From NCBI GenBank assembly GCA_964632995.1, contig CAZWDL010000021.1, forward strand, positions 10,521-74,520: a stretch of DNA of 64,000 nt. Direction: 5' to 3'. The notes beneath the pieces are model-generated. The model saw nothing but the letters and a program-made list of their open reading frames with translations. It did not search any database and was not told where the DNA came from. Origin of the DNA: CAZWDL01 sp964632995. GTDB lineage: Bacteria > Bacteroidota > Bacteroidia > Chitinophagales > Saprospiraceae. Each line of letters opens with the position of its first letter. Position 1 is the stretch's first letter. Below, one piece after another: positions 51,863 through 64,000 of this stretch. The position numbers and the translations under genes were made by a program.

Positions 51863-52993
51863 TCACCCCACCTTCTCCCGTCGTCCACCATTGGCAGCCG
51901 ATCGATAGATCGCCTCCACCACCATCATATCGTGCAGTCCCTCCATGCCATCGGCCAGTACCGGGGTATTTTCCACGATATTGCCGGCAAAAGCATCCAT
52001 CTGTACAGCCTGCTGGTTTTCTCCCTCAAAGGAGATGGGTTTCCCCTGTACTTCGCCTTCGGGTTTGTTGTACTGATAACAGGGATGCAGTTCGAAATTA
52101 CCTTCCTGGGCCGACACCTTCAGATAATCGCTGCGGGCGCCGTAGCTGGTCGAGCAGTTGGCGATAGCGCCGTTGTCAAATTCCATCTGCCAGGTCATGG
52201 TGTCGTCCAGTTCGGGAATAATAATTTCAGGGCGGGGATTATAGAACTGTGCGGTGACCGCCACTGGTTCCTTGCCCATGGTGTAACGGGCTCCTTGTAT
52301 ACAATATACGCCCATATCCATCAGGGCGCCGCCGCCGGCCAATTCTGGGTCGTTAAAACGCCAGTTGTCGCTACCGCCGCCGTAGTAGAAGCCGTTGCCC
52401 GTCTGGATGAGCATGACTTTACCCAGCACTTCCTCCTGGCCGAGTCGCATGATTTCCTGGTGGTGCGGATCGTACTGGCAGCGGTAGCCGATTTGCAGTT
52501 TGACGCCGGCCTGTTCACAGGCCTCAATCATCTGCCGGCACTCCTCCACTGAAATGGCCATGGGTTTTTCACAAATGACGTGTTTGCCTGCCTGCGCCGC
52601 GCGTATGGTATATTCGGCGTGCATACCGTTGGGCAGAACCACGTATACGATATCGATATCTTCGTTATCCTGGATTTGGTCGAAGGTATTGTAGTTGTAT
52701 ATATTCTCCCCGGGAATGCCATATTGCTTTGACCACTCCTCCGCTTTGGCGGGCGTACCGGTAACGATGCCCGCCAACCGGCAGCGTTCGGTGACCTGCA
52801 GGGCCGGCGCCAGTTTGTTTTTGCTGTAATTACCCAGACCGACCAGCGCGATCCCCAGTTTTCGCTCCTGCTCGGGAGCACAGGCGCTCAACTTACCAAG
52901 CGCCAGGGAAGAGAAAGCCAGCGTGGAAGCCCCCAGCGTCGCTTGTCGTAAAAAGCGCCGCCGGGTAGTAGTTTGTTTCTTGTTTGATTGCAT
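51863..52993 (-). CDS. Gfo/Idh/MocA-family oxidoreductase with Tat signal
   Basis: A 376-residue protein. The Tat signal has the twin-arginine motif RRRFLRQ (about 11-17) and a hydrophobic stretch ending near Cys38 (SAC), so it may also be lipidated. The Rossmann domain starts GIALVGLGNYSKNKL. It contains the EKPMAIS segment with the family's catalytic lysine, and the C-terminal domain has GGGALMDMGVYCIQGARY with the conserved Asp/Gly pattern. It resembles glucose-fructose oxidoreductase, which keeps NADP bound in the periplasm. The substrate is probably a sugar. It is divergent from pepD. Confidence 0.88.
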   Translation of the reverse strand: MQSNKKQTTTRRRFLRQATLGASTLAFSSLALGKLSACAPEQERKLGIALVGLGNYSKNKLAPALQVTERCRLAGIVTGTPAKAEEWSKQYGIPGENIYNYNTFDQIQDNEDIDIVYVVLPNGMHAEYTIRAAQAGKHVICEKPMAISVEECRQMIEACEQAGVKLQIGYRCQYDPHHQEIMRLGQEEVLGKVMLIQTGNGFYYGGGSDNWRFNDPELAGGGALMDMGVYCIQGARYTMGKEPVAVTAQFYNPRPEIIIPELDDTMTWQMEFDNGAIANCSTSYGARSDYLKVSAQEGNFELHPCYQYNKPEGEVQGKPISFEGENQQAVQMDAFAGNIVENTPVLADGMEGLHDMMVVEAIYRSAANGGRREKVG

Positions 52994-53117
52994 AAAGAAA
53001 GGTTTATCTCGGGAAAATTCTTATCAACCCTTAAGCTACGGAAATCAAAGAAAGGTAACAACTGGAAATTCTCTCCTTTTTTTAGCAAATTTGCGGTCAT
53101 CAGAAAATCCAAGTATC

Positions 53118-54575
53118 ATGAATGAAGCCATCCGTCAATTAGAACCCAGCCGGCTATGGAAACATTTCGCCGACCTCAATGCCGTACCCCGCCCCTCCAA
53201 AAACGAAGCGCGCGTCATCGCTTTCGTAAAGAATTTCGGCAAGCAACTTGGTCTCGATACCAGCGTCGACAAAATTGGGAATGTCCGCATTCGCAAACCG
53301 GCAAGCCCGGGAAGGGAAGATCGACCGGTAGTCGTCCTGCAGTCTCATCTCGATATGGTGCATCAAAAAAATGCCGATACCGATTTCGACTTCGAAACGG
53401 AAGGAATCCGCTGTGTTGTGGAGGGCGACTGGGTAAGGGCCGAAGGTACTACCCTGGGTGCTGACAACGGAATCGGCGTCGCCGCGATCATGGCCATACT
53501 GGAATCGGATGATCTCGCGCACCCGCCCCTGGAAGCCCTGTTCACCATCGATGAGGAAACCGGTATGACCGGCGCCAAGGGTTTAAAAGACGATTTCCTG
53601 AAGGGCAAAATACTTCTCAATTTGGATACCGAGGAGGATAATGAATTGACTATCGGCTGTGCCGGAGGCATAGACACCAACACCCACCTCGAATACAGAC
53701 AAGAAGCCTTCCCCGCGGAAATAAAAGGCTTCCGGATAAGTGTGAAAGGACTGCGAGGGGGACATTCAGGGATGGACATCCACAAAGGAAGGGCCAATGC
53801 CAATAAGCTGCTAACTCGCCTGCTGTACCACACCGGGTCCCGCTTTGGCCTTCGCATTGCGGAAATTGACGGCGGTAGCCTGCGCAACGCTATTCCCCGT
53901 GAAGCTTTCGCCGTAGTAACGGTACCCAAGACGAGAGAGGCCGCATTTTTAAAAGATTTCCAAGAACGGGTTGAGCAGATCAAACAGGAATATCGCCGCA
54001 TTGAACCTAATATACACCTGCAGGCAGGCGCGGCCGCCCTGCCGGAAAAAATCATGCATCCGGAAGATCAGCAAAAAATACTTGCTGCTCTTTACGCCAC
54101 CCCCAATGGGGTCTTCCGCATGAGCCCTGATATTGAAGACCTTGTCGAGACCTCTACCAACCTGGCACGGGTCATTGCCAAGGACGGCGTATTTACCACG
54201 CAAAGCCTGCAGCGCAGTTCTGTAGAATCGGGCAAAAGGGATGTAGCCAATGCCGTGCGGGCCACCTTTGAGATCATCGGGGCTGAAGTCAGTAATGACG
54301 GCGACTACCCCGGCTGGGCCCCCGACCCCGACTCAGCCATCCTGCGGGTTATGCAAGGACTATACGAAGAACTTTTTGAAGGAAAGCCACACGTTGCTGC
54401 CTGTCATGCCGGGCTGGAATGCGGAATTATCGGGGATCACTATCCGGGGATGGATATGATCTCTTTCGGACCGACGATACAACACGCACATTCTCCCGAC
54501 GAGCGGGTCAGTATCTCATCGGTGCAGAAATTCTGGCAATACCTGCTGACTACCCTGGAGAGAATACCGCATTAA
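53118..54575 (+). CDS. pepD: Aminoacyl-histidine dipeptidase (M20C)
   Basis: The 485-residue cytosolic zinc dipeptidase has the metal-site motifs VVVLQSHLDMVHQKN (His and catalytic Asp), TLGADNGIGVAA (bridging Asp), FTIDEETGMTG (Glu general base and ligand), LNLDTEEDNEL (Asp ligand) and, at the C-terminus, CHAGLECGIIG and IQHAHSPDERV with the last His. The lid domain lies between (about 205-385). ATG 53118 is chosen; the longer frame from 52923 overlaps the divergent oxidoreductase and is not conserved. It hydrolyses Xaa-His and other dipeptides. Confidence 0.94.
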   Translation: MNEAIRQLEPSRLWKHFADLNAVPRPSKNEARVIAFVKNFGKQLGLDTSVDKIGNVRIRKPASPGREDRPVVVLQSHLDMVHQKNADTDFDFETEGIRCVVEGDWVRAEGTTLGADNGIGVAAIMAILESDDLAHPPLEALFTIDEETGMTGAKGLKDDFLKGKILLNLDTEEDNELTIGCAGGIDTNTHLEYRQEAFPAEIKGFRISVKGLRGGHSGMDIHKGRANANKLLTRLLYHTGSRFGLRIAEIDGGSLRNAIPREAFAVVTVPKTREAAFLKDFQERVEQIKQEYRRIEPNIHLQAGAAALPEKIMHPEDQQKILAALYATPNGVFRMSPDIEDLVETSTNLARVIAKDGVFTTQSLQRSSVESGKRDVANAVRATFEIIGAEVSNDGDYPGWAPDPDSAILRVMQGLYEELFEGKPHVAACHAGLECGIIGDHYPGMDMISFGPTIQHAHSPDERVSISSVQKFWQYLLTTLERIPH

Positions 54576-54796
54576 ACGGCTTTACGCCTTTTTCGAGGCA
54601 GAGGTTCCATTTTAATCCGTTTGGTCGTTTTCTTCTTCCGTCGCGGAATATTAATCCGGTATCCCAAAATGGCGCTGACGGCGACTGCATAGACCAAGAG
54701 AATCATCCAGGCCTGCTGCGTAAGTACGGCAACAATGGCGACAAGCATCATCAGGTAAAACCTGAAAATAGTATTGCTGAAACTAAGGGATAACAT
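54572..54796 (-). CDS. Small membrane protein with basic tail
   Basis: A 74-residue hydrophobic protein with two likely membrane segments (about 12-28 and 30-46), followed by a strongly basic tail (RRKKKTTKRIK and PRKRRKAV). Its stop overlaps the end of pepD by four bases in the convergent direction. The composition (hydrophobic half, positively charged cytoplasmic half) is typical of real small membrane proteins, but I know no family name. An ATG at residue 16 is an alternative start. Confidence 0.55.
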   Translation of the reverse strand: MLSLSFSNTIFRFYLMMLVAIVAVLTQQAWMILLVYAVAVSAILGYRINIPRRKKKTTKRIKMEPLPRKRRKAV

Positions 54797-54979
54797 GTTG
54801 TTTAATTTTTAATTCTATCATAAATTAACTTACTTCCGCAGGATTGAAAATGATGCTTGTTAGAACCCGGAAGTGATCTTTATCAACATCGAAGGCAGAT
54901 ATTAAACAAAAAGGCCCTGGCGGTCTTTATAAAAAAGAAATTTCAACAGGATCCGTTTAAAGTTTAAATCAAACAAAAT

Positions 54980-55249
54980 ATGAAACCAATTGCTGACAGA
55001 GTAGTCATCAAACCAGCACCCGCTGAGGAAAAAACCAAAGGCGGCATTATCATTCCCGAAACGGTTAAGGAAAAGCCCCAGATGGGCGAAGTAATCGCCG
55101 TGGGGCCCGGCAAGGACGGGGAAGGCATGACCGTGCAGGTCGGCGACAAGGTACTGTATGGTAAATACGCCGGCCAGGAGCTCAATTACAAAGGCGAGGA
55201 CTATCTTATCGTTCGCCAGGATGATATCCTGGTGATCCTGGAAGATTAA
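54980..55249 (+). CDS. groES: Co-chaperonin GroES
   Basis: The 89-residue protein is the heptameric lid for GroEL. It begins KPIADRVVIKPAPAEEKTKGG, has the mobile loop GGIIIPETVKEKP (about 20-35), the GDKVLYGKYAGQE segment and the end LIVRQDDILVILED. groEL follows after 46 bp. I looked for a CIRCE element (TTAGCACTC, 9-bp spacer, GAGTGCTAA) upstream and found none, so heat control probably uses another system. Confidence 0.97.
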   Translation: MKPIADRVVIKPAPAEEKTKGGIIIPETVKEKPQMGEVIAVGPGKDGEGMTVQVGDKVLYGKYAGQELNYKGEDYLIVRQDDILVILED

Positions 55250-55295
55250 TGTACGTCATTCATCCTAAACCTTAATTTGAAAAAGCAATATCACC

Positions 55296-56930
<1,635 letters not shown>

Positions 56931-56951
56931 TGCGCCAAGCAGCGGTCAATG

Positions 56952-56983
56952 AAAAAGCCCGGGAGCTGTTCCCGGGCTTTTTC
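56952..56983 (+). terminator. Terminator of groES-groEL
   Basis: AAAAAGCCCGGGA (56952-56964) pairs perfectly with TCCCGGGCTTTTT (56970-56982) around a 5-nt loop. Its A- and T-rich ends make it usable from either strand. Confidence 0.9.
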
Positions 56984-57032
56984 CCGTTATTGTCGAGTTC
57001 AGCGATTAAACCTGTACGCTGCTTTACAGGGG

Positions 57033-57380
57033 CTATTCTTTCTCCTTCCCCTTATCGGGCGTAGCTACCGCAATGGGGGGGCCTTTAGCTTCCTGCATAG
57101 CGGTTTCCGGTGAGTGATAGGCCCGGTCGATTTCATCGATCATCTCATTATAATGCTGGATCAATTGCTCCCGGTCTATCTCAATGGGCAGGTTCAGGTG
57201 GTTACATAGCGGCAGTACAATGGTCTTAAATTCATGTTTCGACGTTTTCTTTTGGGAATCGGGCGCATCATTGCCGTTTTTCACCATCTTTTCAGGGCAG
57301 CCCTTCCTTTGGGCGTTGAGCAGGTAGGGCTGGAATACTAAAAGAGTGAACGCGACAAAAAATAATTTCAGGGCTTTCAT
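57033..57380 (-). CDS. Small secreted protein of unknown function
   Basis: A 115-residue product with a signal peptide (about 1-23, ending LNAQ). The mature part is hydrophilic, with a Cys early (RKGCPEKM) and one in the centre (LPLCNHLNLP), which could form a disulfide. Its Lys/Glu-rich tail ends DKGKEKE. I recognise no family. It is transcribed towards the groEL terminator, which may serve both strands. Confidence 0.65.
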   Translation of the reverse strand: MKALKLFFVAFTLLVFQPYLLNAQRKGCPEKMVKNGNDAPDSQKKTSKHEFKTIVLPLCNHLNLPIEIDREQLIQHYNEMIDEIDRAYHSPETAMQEAKGPPIAVATPDKGKEKE

Positions 57381-57588
57381 GATGGTCTAGTTAAAAAATG
57401 ATGTTTGCTTTTTCAATTGCTGACAATACAAAGTTGCGGCTAAGTCACATCAGTTGCAAACCGGAAATGGATATGCTCTACAAGTTTCCCCATTGACTCT
57501 GTAAGCAATCGTCCGGGCATCGACGAACGGTGTATTTGGCTCTATAAAACTTCCTAACCGGCCTTCGAAGCGCCGAAAACATTAAAAC

Positions 57589-58014
57589 ATGGAGATTATT
57601 ACGCAATTTTTAGAACTGAAAACTAAAGGCCATACGGATATCGTCAATCTGACGGAGCAGGTGCGCGAGCATTTATCACTTACTGCACTACAGGAGGGGC
57701 AGGTAACGGTCTTCGCCACAGGATCCACGGCCGGCGTTACCACCCTGGAGTTCGAACCCGGCCTGGCCGACCACGACGTGGCCGAGATGCTTGACTCCCT
57801 GGCCCCCTACGGCAAAGATTATCAGCATAATCAGACCTGGGGGGATGACAACGGCGCCGCCCACCTTCGATCGACCCTGATCGGCGCCTCCTTTACCGCC
57901 CCCTTCACTCGGGGCCAGCTGCTACTGGGCGCCTGGCAACAGATCGTGTTCATGGACTTTGACACACGTCCGCGCGAAAGGCGCATCGCTGTACAATTTA
58001 TGGGAAAACGCTGA
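57589..58014 (+). CDS. YjbQ-family protein (UPF0047)
   Basis: The 141-residue protein is a single YjbQ domain. Motifs are VTVFATGSTAGVTTLEFEPGL, the central Asp/His region (YQHNQTWGDDNGAAHLRSTLIG, where His and Asp surround the putative active site) and the end GAWQQIVFMDFDTRPRERRIAVQF. Members show weak thiamine-phosphate synthase activity and can rescue thiamine mutants; their true role is uncertain. No thiamine genes are nearby. Confidence 0.92.
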   Translation: MEIITQFLELKTKGHTDIVNLTEQVREHLSLTALQEGQVTVFATGSTAGVTTLEFEPGLADHDVAEMLDSLAPYGKDYQHNQTWGDDNGAAHLRSTLIGASFTAPFTRGQLLLGAWQQIVFMDFDTRPRERRIAVQFMGKR

Positions 58015-58071
58015 CCAAGGGGATTAATGATCTGGAAGGGGTCTTCGCCTGACGGTCAGCCTCCAGCCTCC

Positions 58072-59190
58072 TCATTCCGTGTTTTCAGGCTCAATATGGC
58101 CTTCGTGTACTTCTTTATCCATCAGCTTTTCGCGCTTATCCATGCGCTCATCCCATTCCAGAATGCGGCCGTCCTGGGACAGCAGGATAGCCAGGGGCAT
58201 GGTAGAAGTAAACTGCGCCAGTATGATCATGATAATGACCATCAACGGTACGCTCAGCACCATACCGATCACGCCCCATATCCCTCCCCACAAGGCCAGG
58301 GAAAGCAGTACCACCAGCGGGCTTATATTCAGCGACTTGCCCATCAGCCGGGGATCCAGGTAATTCCCTATGGCTAGCTGTATACCGCCAACCGAAAGGA
58401 GGATAAGCAAAAATTCGGAAAGATCCTGAAACTGGAGCAGTGCGAAAAGACTCACCAGGCCGGTGGCGATAATAGAGCCGATGGAAGGAATGAAGTTGAG
58501 CAGAAAGATGAGAAAGGCCCAGAAAGCCGCAAAATCAAGCCCCATCAGCCACATAACGGCATAACTGAAACCGGCCGTCAGCAGGCTGACGAAGGTTTTT
58601 ACCGAAAGGTAAATCTTAATCGAACTATTGATGCGCTCCATGATGCGCAACCCCTGCTGATAACGTCCCGGTTTGGAGAAAAAAGCCTGAAACTTGACGT
58701 AAAAAGAACGTTGTTCCAATAACAGAAAAATGATGTAAATAATGATGAGAATCAATTTGCCGGCAATATTGGAAATGCTGGCGCCCAGGTTGACGATCAC
58801 CGGCTGCAAATCGATCTGATCCAGGAGCATAGCAATAGATGGGGTCTCCTCGATATCGAGCAAATTCATGACGTCGGCGATCAGGTTATCCAGTATTTCC
58901 TCATACCTGGGAACGGCCAGCACCATCTTTTCAGCATTGGCCAGAATGATGTCAATACTGAGTGCGAAAGCCGCAATAATAATCACGGCGGCAGCCAGGA
59001 AAGCTAACCAAAGGGGAATGCGAAAACGCCCTGTGGGAATACGCTGTATATACTCGGCAATGGTATTGATGAGAAACCATATGGATATCGCCACCACCAA
59101 TGGAATAATCAACTGCTTTCCGATGATCAGCACATAAACCAGCAGGGCAACAATCAGTAACCACGCCGCCAACTGAAAAGATTTCATCAC
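58072..59190 (-). CDS. AI-2E family (PerM-like) membrane transporter
   Basis: A 372-residue protein with about seven to eight membrane helices. The central soluble stretch (VPRYEEILDNLIADVMNLL) is followed by the family-typical segments KTFVSLLTAGFSYAVMWLMGLDFAAFWAFLIFLLNFIPSIGSI and GNYLDPRLMGKSLNISPLVVLLSLALWGGIWGVIGM. The C-terminal tail is charged. Members export autoinducer-2, Na+/H+ or other substrates; the substrate cannot be assigned here. It is divergent from tesB across 60 bp. Confidence 0.92.
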   Translation of the reverse strand: MMKSFQLAAWLLIVALLVYVLIIGKQLIIPLVVAISIWFLINTIAEYIQRIPTGRFRIPLWLAFLAAAVIIIAAFALSIDIILANAEKMVLAVPRYEEILDNLIADVMNLLDIEETPSIAMLLDQIDLQPVIVNLGASISNIAGKLILIIIYIIFLLLEQRSFYVKFQAFFSKPGRYQQGLRIMERINSSIKIYLSVKTFVSLLTAGFSYAVMWLMGLDFAAFWAFLIFLLNFIPSIGSIIATGLVSLFALLQFQDLSEFLLILLSVGGIQLAIGNYLDPRLMGKSLNISPLVVLLSLALWGGIWGVIGMVLSVPLMVIIMIILAQFTSTMPLAILLSQDGRILEWDERMDKREKLMDKEVHEGHIEPENTE

Positions 59191-59250
59191 TACAATTTTT
59201 GAGTAGTCGATAGTGAACTATCTTCGCTTAACAAAGCTATAATAATAAAT

Positions 59251-60129
59251 ATGAAAGAGGTAAAAGAATTGCTCGACCTTTTGGAGCTGGAACAAATAGA
59301 AGAAAATTTATTCCGCGGCCTGAGTCACAGTATGGGAAGCAAACGGGTATTCGGCGGTCAGGTACTAGCGCAGTCGCTCAACGCCGCCATGCACACCGTT
59401 ACGGAAGATCGCTTCGTACACTCCTTGCACGCTTACTTTATCCTTCCGGGAGATATCGAGATGCCCATCATCTTTGAAGTCGACCGTATTCGCGACGGTG
59501 GCAGCTTTACCACCCGCCGGGTAAAAGCCATCCAGAAAGGACAGGCCATCTTTCTGATGTCGTCTTCTTTCCAGCTTTCGCAGGAGGGGTTTGACCATCA
59601 CATCAATATGCCTAATGTTTCGCCGCCCGAAATGCTCGTCAGCTGGGAAGAGCTGCGGGAGAAGTACGGCGAAATGCTTCCGGAAAATATCCGGAAGTTT
59701 CTCAATATCGAACGCCCCATAGAATTCCGGCCCGTCGAAATGATCAACCCGGCGCTGCCCGGCAAAAGCCGCCCCTACCGCCATGTATGGATGAAGGCCC
59801 GGGGAGAAATGCCGGACCTGAAGACGGCCCACCAGTGTGTGCTGGCCTACACTTCCGACTACAACCTGCTCACTACCGCCCTCCTCCCCCACGGCCACGA
59901 GGCCGCCTTCGGCAATGTACAACTGGCCAGCCTCGATCATGCCATGTACTTCCACCGTGATTTCCGCATGGACGACTGGCTGCTTTATGCCATCGACAGC
60001 CCCAGCGCTTCCAACGCCCGAGGCTTCACGCGCGGCAATATCTTTACCAGAGACGGAAAACTGATTGCTTCGGTGGTGCAGGAAGGATTGATGAGACCGA
60101 AAAGGAAGTCGGAAGGCGGAAATCAGTGA
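59251..60129 (+). CDS. tesB: Acyl-CoA thioesterase II
   Basis: The 292-residue protein has two fused hot-dog domains. The first domain has FRGLSHSMGSKRVFGGQVLAQSL and LHAYFILPGD. The second has the catalytic Asp in LASLDHAMYFHRDFRMDDW and the segment DSPSASNARGFTRGNIFTRDG. Thr/Gln residues near the active site are in place (LKTAHQCVLAYTSDYNLL). It hydrolyses acyl-CoA esters of medium to long chains in the cytoplasm. It is full length, with its own start close to the divergent permease gene. Confidence 0.94.
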   Translation: MKEVKELLDLLELEQIEENLFRGLSHSMGSKRVFGGQVLAQSLNAAMHTVTEDRFVHSLHAYFILPGDIEMPIIFEVDRIRDGGSFTTRRVKAIQKGQAIFLMSSSFQLSQEGFDHHINMPNVSPPEMLVSWEELREKYGEMLPENIRKFLNIERPIEFRPVEMINPALPGKSRPYRHVWMKARGEMPDLKTAHQCVLAYTSDYNLLTTALLPHGHEAAFGNVQLASLDHAMYFHRDFRMDDWLLYAIDSPSASNARGFTRGNIFTRDGKLIASVVQEGLMRPKRKSEGGNQ

Positions 60130-60159
60130 CCGAAATGGGAACCCGGATGCTTTTCGACT

Positions 60160-60735
60160 TCATTTTTCTTCCCCTTGTTCAATTTCCGCCTTCCAGTCCA
60201 GAATGGGGAGGCGTGTTTCATAGGGCCCTACCTCGTGGCGGTATTGCCAGGCCATCACGCGGGAGATCTGAGCGAGGTGGTCCAGGTCGCTGACGACCCA
60301 GGCGGAAAGGAGTTGACGTAAAGTTATTTGACCGAATTCCGGATGTACGCCCCACAGATCCAGGCGGCGGTCATTGAGTTTGGCCGTTTTCAGGGCCAGC
60401 ATATTGGCGCCTCGCAATTGCTTGAACTGGATGAGCAGATCGCGTAACTTTCTGCCTTTATTATCCACCAACATGGCATAGCGGTCGACAGGGGGAAAAG
60501 GATAGTTGGCACGCTGCTCCAGGATGATGCGCATGCGGGGAATCCATTCGTTTTTTTCAAGGTGCACCAGATGCCCCACCATATCAAAGGGGTTCCAGGT
60601 TTTTGGTCCTTCATTATTCTGAATCCAGGAATCGTCAAGTCCCAGTAAAAAATGTTCTAATACTTTTGGACTGCGTTCCAGAACCTGTATGGATTTCTTC
60701 AGATTGAATTTCATCTTCTTTTGGCTTTGTGTCAA
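60160..60735 (-). CDS. DinB-family protein
   Basis: A 191-residue four-helix-bundle protein of the DinB/YfiT type. The putative metal-binding histidines are in DMVGHLVHLEKNEW (first site) and VVSDLDHLAQISRVMAWQYR (second site). The RGANMLALKTAKLNDRRLDLWGVHPEFGQITLRQLLSAW section is typical for the group. Relatives include thiol-dependent transferases, but this protein's activity is unknown. ATG 60714 is an alternative start. It converges with tesB. Confidence 0.85.
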   Translation of the reverse strand: MTQSQKKMKFNLKKSIQVLERSPKVLEHFLLGLDDSWIQNNEGPKTWNPFDMVGHLVHLEKNEWIPRMRIILEQRANYPFPPVDRYAMLVDNKGRKLRDLLIQFKQLRGANMLALKTAKLNDRRLDLWGVHPEFGQITLRQLLSAWVVSDLDHLAQISRVMAWQYRHEVGPYETRLPILDWKAEIEQGEEK

Positions 60736-60786
60736 AAAAAAGGTGACCAGGAAAGATGGAGCAGCCCACTCATGGGCGCCGCCTTA

Positions 60787-60969
60787 TTACTTTACCCGCA
60801 TCACCTCCACTCCTGTCCAGTCGGCAGGCGCCCCACTTTTTAGATAGGTCAAGGCTTTTTCGTGAAAAAGTTATGCAGCCGCATCTTGTAGCTGTTGAAC
60901 ATCGATATTTTGACTAAAGGAAGAAAAAATACAACTGCTGAGAATGAGTATCAGGGTTAATCGACGCAT
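60787..60969 (-). pseudogene. Short secreted-protein frame interrupted by an in-frame stop
   Basis: From ATG 60969 a good signal peptide is encoded (MRRLTLILILSSCIF, ending SFSQ), followed by NIDVQQLQDAAA and a TAA at 60871-60873. In the same frame the sequence continues with protein-like composition (LFHEKALTYLKSGAP, DWTGVEVMRVK) to a TAA at 60787-60789. Without the inner stop the product would have 59 residues. It may be a decayed small gene or a genuine 32-residue product. The rest of the 60736-61212 spacer shows nothing else. Confidence 0.4.
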
Positions 60970-61212
60970 GGGTTTAGGTTTTCAAAGAGACTCTTTGTCT
61001 TTCTTAGAAGAGTGACTGTAAACTGAAAGGGGGGTACATTGTGCAAATTAAGCTTTTTAGGCATCCTTTCAAATCTTATGATTATAACGTTTTGCTAATC
61101 TCATGTGAAATTCATCCCCTCTAATCAGGCAAGACTTGGAGCTAAGGAGATACTCCGGTCTTGTCATTCTTCCGGTCACCTCATATCCAAGTCTTCCTGT
61201 CCCTCCCTTCTC

Positions 61213-64000
<2,788 letters not shown>

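Noticed and set aside
54797..54979. CIRCE or Pho-type element upstream of groES
   Set aside because: No TTAGCACTC/GAGTGCTAA pair and no 11-bp-spaced TTAAC units are present; only a short GC hairpin near 54911-54927 is seen.

Overview
The window looks like chromosomal DNA of a Bacteroidota bacterium, most likely of the Saprospiria (Lewinella-like) type. The evidence is a gliding-motility ABC transporter operon (gldA/F/G), a giant secreted protein with a type IX secretion type B sorting domain, a DUF6089 (PorG-like) barrel, a TonB-dependent receptor with an N-terminal carboxypeptidase-regulatory-like domain, weak Shine-Dalgarno signals, and a TAnnTTTG -7 promoter element. Base composition is fairly uniform and slightly above 50% GC by eye. 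I see no integrase, insertion sequence, CRISPR array or rRNA.

Layout. 1-2 kb: the edge of an ABC exporter and a DUF6089 outer-membrane protein. 2-7 kb and 16-23 kb: two blocks that share a 11-bp-periodic TTAAC-type repeat upstream of four transcription units. These units are an ArsC-like phosphatase with polyphosphate kinase; the betaine-lipid pair btaA-btaB; a two-lobed retropepsin-like protease; and a beta-helix lipoprotein with a TonB-dependent receptor and a divergent PiT-like carrier. The repeat resembles the Pho boxes of Bacillus and cyanobacteria, so I read these blocks as a phosphate-starvation regulon: polyphosphate, phosphorus-free membrane lipid, outer-membrane and inner-membrane uptake. 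7-15.5 kb: amino-acid and nucleotide metabolism (trpB2-type, ilvC, ilvA, pyrG) with a LETM1-related protein, an EVE-domain protein and a TrmH-family methyltransferase. 15.5-16.2 kb holds a ~160-bp element that folds into one long hairpin.

23-41 kb: a 1688-residue T9SS-secreted repeat protein, proline dehydrogenase, shikimate dehydrogenase, a DUF368 membrane protein, an S1/P1-like zinc hydrolase, the gld operon (gldA - unknown - gldF - gldG - DUF4340), a dipeptide epimerase and a META-domain lipoprotein. 41-42.3 kb: a SPOR-domain protein and tRNA-Arg(CCG). 42.3-47.3 kb: an NAD-linked [NiFe] hydrogenase operon of group 3d type packed into three polypeptides, with HoxE fused to HoxF and HoxU fused to HoxY, followed by HoxH and its protease HoxW. 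47.4-49.8 kb: mutarotase, SDR dehydrogenase and lactonase forming the front end of oxidative L-fucose (or related deoxysugar) breakdown.

50-64 kb: small membrane proteins, a Tat-exported Gfo/Idh/MocA oxidoreductase, PepD dipeptidase, groES-groEL, YjbQ, an AI-2E family permease, TesB thioesterase, a DinB-family protein, a short secreted reading frame interrupted by an in-frame stop, and the C-terminal part of a large BNR/Asp-box repeat protein that leaves the right edge.

The most promising unit is the putative Pho regulon, because the periodic repeat and the gene functions point the same way independently. The next is the fused Hox hydrogenase.
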